Source: Siminovitchia acidinfaciens
GTDB taxonomy: Bacteria > Bacillota > Bacilli > Bacillales > Bacillaceae_C
Direction: 5' to 3'
DNA length: 64,000 nt
Assembly: GCF_003605385.1 (NCBI RefSeq)
Contig: NZ_QYTV02000001.1
Location: forward strand, 704,249 to 768,248
The notes below the pieces were generated by a model. It was not told where the DNA came from. It ran no database searches and worked only from the letters and a program-made list of their open reading frames with translations. Of the stretch, positions 52,658 through 62,501 are shown piece by piece. Each line of letters starts with the position of its first letter. The first letter of the stretch is position 1. The position numbers and the translations under genes are program-made.

Positions 52658-53308
52658 ATGCAGTTGGGGATTCATCATTATTTTAAAAGTTTGTCGGATT
52701 TGGAGAAAATCAACCGTTGCCCAGGAAAATTTAAATTTCAAGAGCATTCGGTGGCAAGCCATTCGTTCAAGGTGACGAAGATCGCACAGTTTCTTGGCAC
52801 GGTCGAGGAGCTGGATGGACAGGAGGTCGATTGGCGGCTTCTATATGAAAAAGCGCTGAATCACGATTATGCAGAACTTTTTACCGGAGATATAAAAACG
52901 CCGGTTAAATATGCCTCTAAAGAATTGAAGCGCCTATTCAATGAAGTGGAGGAAGAAATGACAAGGAAGTTCGTGGAAAAGGAGTTCCCGCCTGAATTCC
53001 AGAAAATTTATTTGGGCCGTTTTAAGGAAGGGAAAGACGATACGCTGGAAGGGCGGATCCTGGCAGTGGCCGATAAAGTCGATCTGCTGTATGAATCGTT
53101 CGGGGAAATCCAAAAGGAAAATCCGGAGCCGCTATTCATGGAAATTTACGAAGAGGCGTTAAGCACGATCCTTCTGTTCAAAGATATGACATGCGTCCAA
53201 TACTTCTTGGATGAAATCCTGCCCGAAATGCTCCGCGAGCGTTTTATCGAACAAAGCGAATTGACGGTTATCACGGAAAAAATGATTGAAGAAAGCAAGA
53301 AGCGATAA
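52658..53308 (+). CDS. HD-domain hydrolase, YfbR-like 5'-nucleotidase family
   Basis: 216 residues from ATG 52658; TTG 52664 is also possible since GCAGGTG overlaps the ATG. HD ligands are H in EHSVASHSF near 42, HD in LNHDYAE near 94, and D in VADKVDLLYE near 168. YfbR of E. coli hydrolyses deoxyribonucleoside monophosphates; the substrate here is not shown. It follows phoU but lies behind a terminator. Confidence 0.83.
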   Translation: MQLGIHHYFKSLSDLEKINRCPGKFKFQEHSVASHSFKVTKIAQFLGTVEELDGQEVDWRLLYEKALNHDYAELFTGDIKTPVKYASKELKRLFNEVEEEMTRKFVEKEFPPEFQKIYLGRFKEGKDDTLEGRILAVADKVDLLYESFGEIQKENPEPLFMEIYEEALSTILLFKDMTCVQYFLDEILPEMLRERFIEQSELTVITEKMIEESKKR

Positions 53309-53657
53309 AAAAGGGGCTTGCACTTTTCGGTGTTTTCGGAAAGACTTATATATAAATTGAATTAAAGTTTTACTATGGTTACCATGAGACATGGCATCAC
53401 CTTTAGCGGTTTCGGCATTTTACCCCCGTGGCAGCGGAAAAATGGAAAAAACGGGCAACATCTTCGTTTAAAAGCGGGTATCTTTGCCGAAGAACATGCC
53501 GGAAAAATGCTGTCTTTGTTAAAAGCGGGTACCTTTGGCCGAAGAACATCGGGCAAGATTAAGGGTCCACATCAACATTGGCGGGCCGTGCCTCAAAGTA
53601 AATAATAAAATTCAATCTATATAGATAAGGCTTTCAGTTTTCTCATGGGGGATTGTC
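53309..53657. other. Spacer with an imperfect tandem duplication
   Basis: Two copies of a segment of about 40 bases (AAAAGCGGGTA, CTTTG.CCGAAGAACAT, GGAAAAATG or GGCAAGATT) lie at about 53468-53518 and 53519-53565, 50 bases apart. A reading frame passes through but has no ribosome binding site, so I do not call a gene. Confidence 0.45.
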
Positions 53658-53897
53658 ATGATAGATAAAGTATTTTCCGCTATATTCTTACCGGCCCTAA
53701 TGATGGTTTTTTTCGTACGAGTGACGTATAGCCGGCTGGTTTCTTTCATATTGGTTGTCGCCTTGATCATCGTATCTGCATATAACGGATATCTGCACAA
53801 ATGGTGGCTGATCATCATTGAAGCGGCTTCACTCACTATAGGCTTGTTTATCGTAAATCAAATGAAGGAAAGAAGGAGAAAAAAAGACACTTCATGA
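53658..53897 (+). CDS. csbA: CsbA family small membrane protein
   Basis: 79 residues with three or four membrane segments between residues 5 and 68 and a basic tail (KERRRKKDTS). The start MIDKVFSAIFLPALMMVFFV and AASLTIGL near 55 match CsbA, a sigma-B-controlled membrane protein of B. subtilis. There too it lies upstream of uvrBA, although here four other genes intervene. ATG 53658 follows TGGGGGA. The stop codon lies in the terminator hairpin. Confidence 0.82.
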   Translation: MIDKVFSAIFLPALMMVFFVRVTYSRLVSFILVVALIIVSAYNGYLHKWWLIIIEAASLTIGLFIVNQMKERRRKKDTS

Positions 53898-53937
53898 CCT
53901 GGCAGGAGTTGCCGGGAGATGAAGTGTCTTTTTTTGA
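53884..53937 (+). terminator. Terminator after csbA
   Basis: AAGACACTTCAT pairs with ATGAAGTGTCTT, a partly paired inner loop, then seven T. Confidence 0.88.
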
Positions 53938-54257
53938 TGAAATGGAGTCGTGTTATGATCTGTACTCTTGAATGTCTGGATGAGCGGATCTAGTGGCTGA
54001 TGCCTCGATTATGATAGTAAATTGTACGTACGATCTGTGCTAGGGTTTGGACGAAATCCATGACTAATTGCACGAACAGTCTTGAACTTACAAATCCACT
54101 GTTAGCTGCTCAATCTCAAATTTTTCGCGAATTTTACGGACTCGGCCTTAGGGGGAGGCCGGAAGTTACATTTTTTTATTTTTTAAAAAATATATGTTAA
54201 AAGCCATGTCCGCCATTGTATAATATTATATTAGTATTTCGGATTTCGAAGGAAGCA
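53938..54257. other. Spacer with scattered repeat relics
   Basis: Contains one TTGCACGAA-type unit at about 54066 and sequences similar to the TATGATC repeats (TTATGATC at 53953, ATTATGATAG at 54008). No gene seen. The promoter for the EmrE-type gene is probably at 54225-54250 (TATAATATTATATTAG region). Confidence 0.4.
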
Positions 54258-54272
54258 AGAGGAGGTGGCCCC

Positions 54273-55253
54273 ATGAGGCCGATTTTGTTAGGTGTGGTGG
54301 CAGCATTCTTTTTCGCTTTCACCTTCATTTTTAACCGGGCCATGGATTTATCAGGGGGCAGCTGGATTTGGAGTGCCTCACTGCGTTATATATTCATGAT
54401 TCCTTTTTTACTGATTATTGTATTTTTCAGGGGTAATCTTCGCCCGCTTTTTCAAGAGATGAAGGCACGCCCCGGTCAATGGCTTCTCTGGAGTACGGTG
54501 GGGTTTGGCCTGTTCTACGCACCGCTCACATTCGCTGCAGGATATGGGCCAGGCTGGCTCATCGCCGGCACTTGGCAAATAACGATCATATCAGGGTCAT
54601 TGCTTGTGCCATTTTTTTATGAAACAGTCCAGACATCATCCGGCTCGATTGCAGTCAGGGGGAAAATTCCATTTAAAGGGCTGTCCATGTCGCTGATCAT
54701 TTTGGTTGGGGTTGCCATGATGCAAATGGAACATATGAACCAGCTCTCGCTGCAAAATGTTTTGTTCTGCGTTATCCCGATTTTGTTTGCATCATTTGCA
54801 TATCCGCTTGGAAACCGGAAGATGATGGAGGTATGCGGCGGGAGGCTTGATACGTATCAGCGAGTTTTGGGCATGACACTTGCCAGCATGCCGTTTTGGT
54901 TAATTCTAGTTGTTTGGGAACTGGCGACTGCTGCTCCGCCCACGATGGAGCAGACGCTTCAATCCCTGCTTGTGGCAGTTTCTTCAGGGGTTATTGCAAC
55001 TGTTTTATTTTTTCAGGCGACGGATCTCGTTAAAGATGATATGGGCAAACTGGCTGCAGTCGAGGCAACGCAGTCACTTGCGGTTCCGTATGCATTATTG
55101 GGAGAAATTGTTGTTCTGAGTGCCCCACTGCCTGCTCCTGCTTCCTTGATCGGCATGCTACTTGTTGTGGCCGGAATGGTTTTGCACAGTTATGTTTCCC
55201 GTGCAAAGGAAGTGGAAAGCGTCACTAAAAAAATTGGGGAGATAAAGAGATGA
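54273..55253 (+). CDS. EmrE-type (DMT superfamily) multidrug efflux-like transporter
   Basis: 326 residues with about ten membrane segments. FFFAFTFIFNRAMDLSGGSWIWSASLRY at 11-38, then AAGYGPGWLIAGTWQITI near 85, match the putative multidrug-resistance efflux family (EmrE-like Pfam group) common in Bacillus. Substrate unknown. ATG 54273 follows AGAGGAGGTGG, and upstream codons in frame lack such a site. Overlaps the HAD gene by 4 bases. Confidence 0.82.
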   Translation: MRPILLGVVAAFFFAFTFIFNRAMDLSGGSWIWSASLRYIFMIPFLLIIVFFRGNLRPLFQEMKARPGQWLLWSTVGFGLFYAPLTFAAGYGPGWLIAGTWQITIISGSLLVPFFYETVQTSSGSIAVRGKIPFKGLSMSLIILVGVAMMQMEHMNQLSLQNVLFCVIPILFASFAYPLGNRKMMEVCGGRLDTYQRVLGMTLASMPFWLILVVWELATAAPPTMEQTLQSLLVAVSSGVIATVLFFQATDLVKDDMGKLAAVEATQSLAVPYALLGEIVVLSAPLPAPASLIGMLLVVAGMVLHSYVSRAKEVESVTKKIGEIKR

Positions 55254-55912
55254 GAGCAATAGTTTTTGATTTTGATGGATTAATTGTTGATACTGAGTCA
55301 GTTTGGTATGAAGCATTTCGCCACGTTTTTAGGGGTTATGACTATGAATTGACTATAGATGAGTTTGGACTTTGTATCGGTACGTCCGATGATGTATTAT
55401 TTGACCGTTTGAAAAAGAAGATTACTTTTACAAAAGAGTCCGTCATAAAAGAAGCCGAGGCAATATACACCGAACAATTACAAGATTTAAAACTGAGAGA
55501 TGGGGTTTTGGAATATTTAAGCACAGCACAAAAGCTCGGCCTTAAAATTGGGCTGGCATCGAGCTCTAATAGGATTTGGGTGGAAAGCTTTTTAGATCGA
55601 TTCGGCATAAAAGGTTATTTTGAAGTCATAAAAACCTCTGATGACGTGGCCAATATCAAACCTGATCCCGAATTATATTTAGCAGCCATCAAAGATTTGA
55701 AGGCTGGTCCTGAAGAGACGCTAGCCTTCGAAGATTCGAAAAACGGTTTAACGGCGGCGCTGGCTGCAGGCCTTAATGTTGTTGTTGTGCCGAATCAAGT
55801 GACATGTAAGTTAAACTTCGAGGGTCATCGATTGCGTTTGGATTCAATGGCTGATATGCCGTTGGAAGAACTGATTCAGACCATTTCTGTCTCCGGCGAA
55901 AAAATTATTTAA
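55250..55912 (+). CDS. yhcW: HAD-superfamily phosphatase, YhcW/beta-phosphoglucomutase-like
   Basis: 220 residues, the size of YhcW. Motif I FDFDGLIVDTES at 7-18, motif II ASSSN near 103, motif III Lys in NIKPDPELY near 143, and motif IV FEDSKNGLTAA near 166. A cap domain lies between motifs I and II. It removes phosphate from small metabolites; the substrate is unknown. The start overlaps the transporter gene by 4 bases, implying coupled translation. Confidence 0.85.
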   Translation: MRAIVFDFDGLIVDTESVWYEAFRHVFRGYDYELTIDEFGLCIGTSDDVLFDRLKKKITFTKESVIKEAEAIYTEQLQDLKLRDGVLEYLSTAQKLGLKIGLASSSNRIWVESFLDRFGIKGYFEVIKTSDDVANIKPDPELYLAAIKDLKAGPEETLAFEDSKNGLTAALAAGLNVVVVPNQVTCKLNFEGHRLRLDSMADMPLEELIQTISVSGEKII

Positions 55913-55980
55913 TTTTAATGAACCTTTTTGCCTTGCCGTTTGTATTACTTAACGAAGAGACAGGAAGGGAAGTGTCATAT

Positions 55981-56355
55981 ATGCCGGTGACAGGCTGGGT
56001 GATCAGTAGTATTGTAGCTGGAGTGCTGGGCTCGATATCCGTTGCGATTGTTGCACCGATGAACAGGAAAGTTGTCCGGGATAAATGGGGGAAGATTGAT
56101 TTTACTAAAACAGATTTCTATTTTTACTGGACACGTTGGGATACGATTATATTGGTTGCTGCAATCTATACTTTTCTTAATATTACGGGGCTGCTGATTT
56201 TTCTGTTACGAGGAGATAATATCAACAGCCCCCTCATACAGTTCTTCATCCATCAGACGTTTGTGTTTAGTTTGATCACTTTCATTTGGCTGATCACAAA
56301 ACTGATTTATGTGTTCAAAGGAATAAAAGCGCGGTGGCCAGATGAGTTTAAATAG
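55981..56355 (+). CDS. Small membrane protein of the ECF sigma operon
   Basis: 124 residues with three predicted membrane segments (about 5-27, 58-80 and 98-120) and a conserved-looking middle KVVRDKWGKIDFTKTDFYFY. Family not recognised. ATG 55981 follows GGAAGGGAAG. It overlaps the sigma factor gene by 14 bases, so it may be part of signal sensing for the sigma factor; this is inference. Confidence 0.65.
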   Translation: MPVTGWVISSIVAGVLGSISVAIVAPMNRKVVRDKWGKIDFTKTDFYFYWTRWDTIILVAAIYTFLNITGLLIFLLRGDNINSPLIQFFIHQTFVFSLITFIWLITKLIYVFKGIKARWPDEFK

Positions 56356-56860
56356 AGAAATACGTTTAGATGGCGGGTCTTCGGAAACAATTGAAACGCT
56401 GTATGAACTATATCGGGAACCGCTGTACAAGTTCGTCTTCAGATATAGTGGAGACCAGCAGTTGAGTATTGATGTGGTCCAAGATACGTTTGAAAAATTG
56501 CTTAAACATCATCAATACTCTCCTGAAAAAGGCAGGTTTAAAACTTATCTTTTTCAAATTGCGTACAATACGATGGTTACGAAACTGAAGAGAAGGAAAA
56601 AGTTCTGGTCATTGCTGCCATTCGTAGCACCTGACAGTACAACTGACCTTTCGATGGATGAGAAGCTGTCCGTCCAAAAAGCTGTACAACAATTGCCGGA
56701 AGTACAAAGGGCTGTTGTCCTTCTCACTTATTACCATGATTTGACGCAAAAGGAAGCGGCGGAAATATTAGGGGTTCCTCTGGGGACGGTCAAGTCAAGG
56801 CTGTACCATGCGTTAAAACAGTTGAAGGAAGAATTGGAGGTGGACGGGGATGAAAGATGA
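56342..56860 (+). CDS. ECF-type RNA polymerase sigma factor
   Basis: 172 residues. Region 2 (about 17-85) with YREPLYKFVFRYSGDQQLSIDVVQDTFEKL and region 4 (about 112-165) with LPEVQRAVVLLTYYHDLTQKE and GVPLGTVKSRLYHALKQLK. No extra domains. It overlaps a membrane protein gene upstream and the gene for a 72-residue membrane protein downstream, the place where anti-sigma factors are normally encoded. Which B. subtilis sigma it corresponds to is unclear. Confidence 0.9.
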   Translation: MSLNREIRLDGGSSETIETLYELYREPLYKFVFRYSGDQQLSIDVVQDTFEKLLKHHQYSPEKGRFKTYLFQIAYNTMVTKLKRRKKFWSLLPFVAPDSTTDLSMDEKLSVQKAVQQLPEVQRAVVLLTYYHDLTQKEAAEILGVPLGTVKSRLYHALKQLKEELEVDGDER

Positions 56861-57068
56861 AAAAAAGCTTTTTGATAAACTGGATGAATTTGATGTGGAT
56901 ATGCCTGATTTTCCCATGCGTAAATCGCGGGTGGACAGAGCGGCAAACTGGCTGTTCGATTCGGTCCGCCTTCCGGAATTTGAATTGACTGAAAGAAAAA
57001 TGATAATTACATTGTTTCTGCCAGGTTTGATTTCAATCATCTCCGCCATCCCGCTCATATTTTTATAG
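56850..57068 (+). CDS. Candidate minimal anti-sigma factor
   Basis: 72 residues. A charged cytoplasmic N-terminus (MKDEKKLFDKLDEFDVDMPD) of about 48 residues and one membrane helix at the C-terminus (MIITLFLPGLISIISAIPLI). It starts inside the end of the sigma gene (11-base overlap), with GAGGTGG upstream. Size and topology suit a short anti-sigma; there is no zinc HxxxCxxC motif. Role inferred from position. Confidence 0.6.
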   Translation: MKDEKKLFDKLDEFDVDMPDFPMRKSRVDRAANWLFDSVRLPEFELTERKMIITLFLPGLISIISAIPLIFL

Positions 57069-57081
57069 AAGGAGACAAAAT

Positions 57082-57330
57082 ATGTTAATGTCAAAGCTTT
57101 CTCTGGAGAAAAAAAGACAAATGATTCAAGAAATCCAAGAGTTTTTTCTGAAAGAGCGCGGCGAGGAAATCGGGGAATTTGCTGCCGAGATTTGTTTTGA
57201 GTTTATAAAAGACAGGCTTGGACCCGTTTTTTACAACGAGGGCATCCGTGACGCCAGAGAAGTGGCGGAACAAAGGATGCAGCTGCTGGAAGAAGATTTA
57301 TATGCGTTGGAAAAAAGACTAGCGGACTAG
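57082..57330 (+). CDS. DUF2164 family protein
   Basis: 82 residues, soluble and helical. KKRQMIQEIQEFFLKERGEEIGEFAAEICFEF and LGPVFYNEGIRDAREV match DUF2164. It follows the candidate anti-sigma gene by 13 bases and ends the operon. Function unknown. The ATG at 57082 has GAAGGAGAC before it; ATG 57088 is an alternative. Confidence 0.8.
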   Translation: MLMSKLSLEKKRQMIQEIQEFFLKERGEEIGEFAAEICFEFIKDRLGPVFYNEGIRDAREVAEQRMQLLEEDLYALEKRLAD

Positions 57331-57381
57331 CGGTAAGGGGTCTCCCTTTATCATTTTAACGCGCCGGGGGTCAGACCCCTG

Positions 57382-57426
57382 AAAAACCGGTTGTAATTCA
57401 TTTGCAGCCGGTTTTTCCTTTTTTAT
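57382..57426 (+). terminator. Terminator after the ECF operon
   Basis: AAAAACCGG..TG pairs with CAGCCGGTTTTT around TAATTCATTTG, then CCTTTTTT. Confidence 0.8.
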
Positions 57427-57431
57427 GTAAT

Positions 57432-57445
57432 CGAAAATACGTTCG
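57432..57445. promoter_or_regulatory. LexA (SOS) box before uvrBA
   Basis: CGAAAATACGTTCG differs by one base from the Bacillus LexA consensus CGAAC-N4-GTTCG. It lies just upstream of an extended -10 element, TGGTAAAAT at 57475-57483, and 112 bases before uvrB. Confidence 0.8.
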
Positions 57446-57556
57446 CATATTTATGGTTATGAAAGGGCCGATTGTGGTAAAATGACTGTATGACTATTAT
57501 TAGTAAAAATGCTGCAGAAATTATAGATAGATCGAAAAAAACGGGAGGATGCCGGT

Positions 57557-59533
57557 GTGAAAAACCAGTTTGAACTAGAATCAAAATATAAGCCAGCTGG
57601 TGACCAGCCAAAGGCGATCGAGCATTTGGTCGAAGGATTCCAATCAGGCAAGAAGTATCAAACGCTATTGGGAGCGACAGGCACAGGCAAGACTTTCACT
57701 GTTTCAAATATGATCAAAGAAGTGAACAAACCAACGCTTGTCATCGCGCACAACAAGACGCTTGCAGGGCAGTTATACAGCGAATTCAAAGACTTTTTTC
57801 CGAACAATGCCGTTGAGTATTTTGTCAGTTTTTATGACTATTATCAGCCGGAGGCATATGTTCCGCAGACTGATACGTTCATTGAAAAAGATTCCAGTGT
57901 GAATGATGAAATCAATAGACTGAGGCACTCAGCGACATCCGCTTTGTTTGAACGGAACGACGTCATCATCATTGCAAGTGTTTCCTGCATATACGGCCTC
58001 GGTTCGCCGGAGGAATACAGGGATCATGTCCTGTCGCTTAGGACAGGGATGGAAATTGAGCGGAACCAGCTTTTGCGAAGGCTTGTCGATCTGCAATATG
58101 CACGAAACGACATCGAATTTACGAATGGAACGTTCCGCGTCCGCGGAGATGTTGTCGAGATTTTCCCAATTGCCCGTGAAGAGCAATGTATCCGGGTTGA
58201 ATTTTTCGGAGATGAAATCGACCGGATCCGTGTAGTGGACGCGTTGACCGGAGAGATTGCCGGCGACCGTGAACATGCGGCCATTTTCCCTGCCTCCCAC
58301 TACGTGACAGGTGAAGAGAAATTAAGGATTGCCATCAAAAATATCGAAATGGAATTGGAAGAGCGGCTGGCTGTCCTTCGTGCCGAGGAAAAATTACTGG
58401 AAGCCCAGCGGCTCGAGCAGAGAACGCGCTACGACTTGGAAATGATGCGGGAAATGGGCTTTTGTTCCGGGATTGAAAACTATTCCCGCCACTTGACCTT
58501 GAGGCCGCCGGGAGCAACACCTTTCACGTTAATGGACTATTTTCCTGACGATTTTCAAATTATCGTAGATGAGTCCCATGTGACGCTCCCACAAATCCGC
58601 GGAATGTACAACGGGGACCAGGCCCGGAAGCAGGTGTTAGTCGACCACGGCTTCCGCCTGCCGTCCGCGCTTGATAACCGTCCGCTCATGTTCGAAGAGT
58701 TCGAGAAACATATTAAGCATATCGTGTTTGTATCTGCCACGCCAGGACCGTATGAATTGGAGAAAACACCGGAAATGATCGAGCAGATCATCCGTCCGAC
58801 AGGACTGCTCGACCCGAACATCGATGTCCGCCCTATCGAAGGGCAGATTGATGACCTGCTTGGGGAAATTAATGACAGGATCGAAAAGAATGAGCGCGTC
58901 CTCGTTACGACGCTGACGAAAAAAATGTCTGAGGATTTAACGGATTATTTAAAGGATGTTGGGGTAAAGGTTCAGTATTTACATTCTGAAGTCAAAACCC
59001 TGGAACGGATCGAAATTATTCGAGATTTGAGACTCGGAAAATATGATGTCCTCGTAGGGATTAACCTTCTTAGGGAAGGACTGGATATACCTGAGGTGTC
59101 TCTGGTGGCCATCCTTGATGCGGATAAAGAGGGTTTCTTGCGTTCCGAGCGTTCGCTCATTCAGACGATTGGGAGGGCAGCGCGGAATTCAAACGGGCAT
59201 GTGATCATGTATGCCGATAAAATGACCGACTCCATGAAAAAGGCAATTTCGGAAACGAAACGGAGACGCTCCATCCAGGAAGAATATAACGCGAAGCATG
59301 GCATTACGCCGACAACGATCCAAAAGGATGTCCGCGATGTGATCCGTGCTACGATGGCAGCAGAGGATGCAGAAGAATACGTTTATGAAAATACGAAAAA
59401 ATTAACGAAAAAGGAAAAAGACAAGCTGATCACTTCAATGGAAATGGAAATGAAAGAAGCGGCAAAAGCGCTTGATTTCGAACGCGCGGCCCAGCTTCGC
59501 GACGCAATATTGGAATTGAAAGCGGAAGGATGA
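57557..59533 (+). CDS. uvrB: Excinuclease ABC subunit B
   Basis: Damage-verifying helicase of nucleotide excision repair. 658 residues. Walker [11 protein letters not shown] near 40, the beta-hairpin [17 protein letters not shown] in two parts near 94, DESH in [12 protein letters not shown] near 337, helicase motifs [10 protein letters not shown] and QTIGRAARN, and a C-terminal UVR domain ([19 protein letters not shown]) that binds UvrC. GTG 57557 follows GGGAGGATG. It lies 7 bases before uvrA. Confidence 0.97.
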   Translation: MKNQFELESKYKPAGDQPKAIEHLVEGFQSGKKYQTLLGATGTGKTFTVSNMIKEVNKPTLVIAHNKTLAGQLYSEFKDFFPNNAVEYFVSFYDYYQPEAYVPQTDTFIEKDSSVNDEINRLRHSATSALFERNDVIIIASVSCIYGLGSPEEYRDHVLSLRTGMEIERNQLLRRLVDLQYARNDIEFTNGTFRVRGDVVEIFPIAREEQCIRVEFFGDEIDRIRVVDALTGEIAGDREHAAIFPASHYVTGEEKLRIAIKNIEMELEERLAVLRAEEKLLEAQRLEQRTRYDLEMMREMGFCSGIENYSRHLTLRPPGATPFTLMDYFPDDFQIIVDESHVTLPQIRGMYNGDQARKQVLVDHGFRLPSALDNRPLMFEEFEKHIKHIVFVSATPGPYELEKTPEMIEQIIRPTGLLDPNIDVRPIEGQIDDLLGEINDRIEKNERVLVTTLTKKMSEDLTDYLKDVGVKVQYLHSEVKTLERIEIIRDLRLGKYDVLVGINLLREGLDIPEVSLVAILDADKEGFLRSERSLIQTIGRAARNSNGHVIMYADKMTDSMKKAISETKRRRSIQEEYNAKHGITPTTIQKDVRDVIRATMAAEDAEEYVYENTKKLTKKEKDKLITSMEMEMKEAAKALDFERAAQLRDAILELKAEG

Positions 59534-59540
59534 AACAACG

Positions 59541-62426
59541 ATGGCACTAGAAAAAATTATTGTTAAAGGTGCACGTGCTCATAATTTAAAAGATATCGAT
59601 GTAACGATACCAAGGGATCAACTCGTTGTAGTAACGGGACTTTCCGGATCCGGGAAGTCTTCCTTGGCGTTCGATACGATTTATGCAGAGGGACAGCGGC
59701 GTTATGTAGAGTCACTGTCGGCCTACGCCAGGCAATTTTTAGGCCAGATGGATAAACCGGATGTTGATGCAATTGAAGGGTTGTCGCCGGCGATTTCAAT
59801 CGACCAGAAAACGACAAGCAGAAACCCTCGTTCGACTGTCGGGACGGTGACAGAAATATATGATTACCTCCGTCTGTTGTTTGCCAGGGTAGGCAGACCG
59901 ATCTGTCCTGTCCATGGAATTGAAATTTCTTCGCAGACGGTGGAGCAAATGGTTGACCGGATCATGGATTATCCGGAAAGAACAAGGCTGCAAGTCCTTG
60001 CCCCCGTCATATCTGGAAGAAAAGGCGCACACGTCAAGGTGTTGGAAGATATTAAGAAGCAGGGATTCGTTCGGGTCCGGGTGGACGGCGAAATTTTTGA
60101 TCTTGGGGAAGACATTCAACTGGAAAAAAACAAAAAGCATTCCATCGAGGTAGTTGTCGACAGGATTGTCATTAAAGAGGATATAGAAACCCGTTTGGCC
60201 GACTCACTCGAAACAGCTCTAGGTCTTGGCGAAGGAAAGGTCATGATCGATGTAATTGGGGAAGAGGAATTGTTGTTCAGTGAGCATCATGCGTGCCCAG
60301 AGTGCGGCTTTTCCATCGAAAAGCTGGAACCGAGGATGTTTTCATTCAACAGCCCATTCGGTGCATGCCAGGAATGTGACGGTCTTGGATCGAAGCTGGA
60401 AGTGGATAAGGACCTTGTCATTCCTGACGATTCCTTGACATTGAACGAAGGGGCGATCGCTCCCTGGATTCCGGTAAGTTCTCAGTATTATCCGCAGCTT
60501 TTAAAAACAGTCTGCGCGCATTATGGCATAAACATGGATGTTCCTGTAAAAGAGTTACCGAAAGAGCAGGTAAATAAAATATTACACGGTTCGGGTGTGG
60601 AGCTTATCCGTTTCCGTTACAAAAATGATTTCGGCCAGGTAAGGGAAAGCAAGATCCGCTTTGAAGGCGTCCTTCGAAACATAGAGCGCCGCTATCATGA
60701 AACTAGCTCCGATTATATAAGAGAACAGATGGAAAAATACATGGCTGAGCAAGATTGCCCGCGTTGTAATGGATATAGACTGAAAGAAGAAACCCTCGCA
60801 GTCAAAGTCGAAAACAAACATATCGGGCAAGTAACTGAACTGTCCATCCAGGATGCTGCGAACTTTTTCCAGACTATTCAACTGTCTGATAAGGAAATGC
60901 AGATCGCGCACATGATTTTAAAAGAAATTGATGAGAGGCTGAGCTTCCTTGTCAATGTGGGGCTTGATTATCTGACATTGAGCCGCGCAGCGGGGACGCT
61001 TTCCGGAGGAGAAGCGCAGCGGATCAGGCTTGCCACGCAGATCGGTTCACGTCTGACAGGGGTTTTATATGTGCTTGACGAGCCATCCATCGGACTTCAC
61101 CAGCGGGATAACGACCGCCTGATTGATACGATGAAAAATATGCGTGACATCGGCAATACGCTTATTGTTGTGGAACATGACGAGGATACAATCCTTGCGG
61201 CCGACTATTTGATAGACATCGGTCCTGGTGCCGGGGTGCACGGCGGAGAAGTGGTAGCATGCGGTACACCAGAGGAAGTCATGAAACAACCGGATTCGCT
61301 GACAGGACAGTACTTGTCAGGAGATAAGTTCATCCCGCTGCCGCTGGAGCGCCGGGAATCCGATGGCCGACTCATTGAAATCAAAGGTGCCAAGGAAAAC
61401 AATCTTAAAAATGTGAATGTGAAAATCCCGCTCGGGATGTTCATTGCAGTGACAGGCGTATCCGGTTCCGGAAAAAGTACGCTGGTTAATGAAATTTTAC
61501 ACAAATCACTTGCTATGAAATTGCATAGGGCCAAAGCGAAACCCGGCGCCCACAAGGAAATAAAGGGATTGGACCATTTGGAAAAAGTGATTGATATCGA
61601 CCAGTCGCCGATTGGCCGGACGCCACGTTCCAACCCAGCCACATATACCGGTGTATTTGATGATATCCGCGATGTGTTTGCTTCCACCAATGAAGCAAAG
61701 GTCCGTGGATATAAAAAGGGCCGCTTTAGCTTTAATGTCAAAGGCGGAAGATGCGAAGCGTGCCGCGGAGACGGGATCATCAAAATTGAGATGCACTTCC
61801 TGCCGGATGTGTACGTTCCTTGCGAGGTATGCCACGGCAAAAGGTATAATCGGGAAACGCTGGAAGTAAAATATAAAGGTAAAAATATTGCAGATGTATT
61901 GGCCATGACGATTGAGGATGGCTTGGAGTTTTTCGAAAACATCCCGAAAATTAAACGGAAGCTGCAGACAATCGCAGATGTCGGGCTAGGATACATGAAA
62001 CTGGGGCAGCCGGCGACAACTCTATCTGGCGGTGAGGCGCAGCGGGTGAAGCTGGCATCCGAGCTGCACAGACGGTCCAACGGCCGCTCAATCTATATTT
62101 TGGATGAGCCGACAACCGGGCTTCATGCAGATGACATTGCGCGACTGTTAAATGTTTTGCAGCGGCTAGTCGACAATGGAAATACCGTTCTTGTCATTGA
62201 ACATAATCTGGATGTAATCAAGACAACTGATTATATTGTCGATCTTGGACCCGAAGGCGGCAATAAAGGCGGAACCATTGTTGTAACGGGTACCCCTGAA
62301 AAAGTGGCGGAATGCCCGGAATCATACACTGGACAATATTTGAAACCTATTTTAGAACGGGACAGAGCCCGCATGAAACGATTAATTACCGTTCAAGAAA
62401 AGAAAGAAAAAGCCATTGCCAAGTAA
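59541..62426 (+). CDS. uvrA: Excinuclease ABC subunit A
   Basis: Damage-recognition ATPase of nucleotide excision repair, 961 residues. First Walker [10 protein letters not shown] near 33, zinc module CPECGF...CQECDG near 250-280, first signature [12 protein letters not shown] near 488, second Walker [10 protein letters not shown] near 640, second zinc module CEACRGDG...CEVCHG near 738-765, and second signature [12 protein letters not shown] near 828. ATG 59541; transcribed with uvrB from the LexA-controlled promoter. Confidence 0.97.
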   Translation: MALEKIIVKGARAHNLKDIDVTIPRDQLVVVTGLSGSGKSSLAFDTIYAEGQRRYVESLSAYARQFLGQMDKPDVDAIEGLSPAISIDQKTTSRNPRSTVGTVTEIYDYLRLLFARVGRPICPVHGIEISSQTVEQMVDRIMDYPERTRLQVLAPVISGRKGAHVKVLEDIKKQGFVRVRVDGEIFDLGEDIQLEKNKKHSIEVVVDRIVIKEDIETRLADSLETALGLGEGKVMIDVIGEEELLFSEHHACPECGFSIEKLEPRMFSFNSPFGACQECDGLGSKLEVDKDLVIPDDSLTLNEGAIAPWIPVSSQYYPQLLKTVCAHYGINMDVPVKELPKEQVNKILHGSGVELIRFRYKNDFGQVRESKIRFEGVLRNIERRYHETSSDYIREQMEKYMAEQDCPRCNGYRLKEETLAVKVENKHIGQVTELSIQDAANFFQTIQLSDKEMQIAHMILKEIDERLSFLVNVGLDYLTLSRAAGTLSGGEAQRIRLATQIGSRLTGVLYVLDEPSIGLHQRDNDRLIDTMKNMRDIGNTLIVVEHDEDTILAADYLIDIGPGAGVHGGEVVACGTPEEVMKQPDSLTGQYLSGDKFIPLPLERRESDGRLIEIKGAKENNLKNVNVKIPLGMFIAVTGVSGSGKSTLVNEILHKSLAMKLHRAKAKPGAHKEIKGLDHLEKVIDIDQSPIGRTPRSNPATYTGVFDDIRDVFASTNEAKVRGYKKGRFSFNVKGGRCEACRGDGIIKIEMHFLPDVYVPCEVCHGKRYNRETLEVKYKGKNIADVLAMTIEDGLEFFENIPKIKRKLQTIADVGLGYMKLGQPATTLSGGEAQRVKLASELHRRSNGRSIYILDEPTTGLHADDIARLLNVLQRLVDNGNTVLVIEHNLDVIKTTDYIVDLGPEGGNKGGTIVVTGTPEKVAECPESYTGQYLKPILERDRARMKRLITVQEKKEKAIAK

Positions 62427-62441
62427 TTTTTTTTCCGAAAG

Positions 62442-62467
62442 TGAAACATTTTCCCGTTCATCTCGTA
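62442..62467 (+). promoter_or_regulatory. Sigma-W-type ECF promoter for yvlB-yvlD
   Basis: TGAAAC at 62442-62447 and CGTA at 62464-62467, separated by 16 bases, match the sigma-W consensus exactly. In B. subtilis the yvlABCD genes belong to the sigma-W envelope-stress regulon. Confidence 0.85.
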
Positions 62468-62501
62468 TTACATGACAGATGAAAAAATAGGAGGATTGAC
62501 C

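Noticed and set aside
53375-53605. 76-codon open frame through the duplicated segment
   Set aside because: No ribosome binding site, composition unlike neighbours, and the open frame follows from an in-frame-looking duplication.
61205-62080. 291-codon minus-strand frame opposite uvrA
   Set aside because: Antisense shadow of a highly conserved gene; no ribosome binding site.
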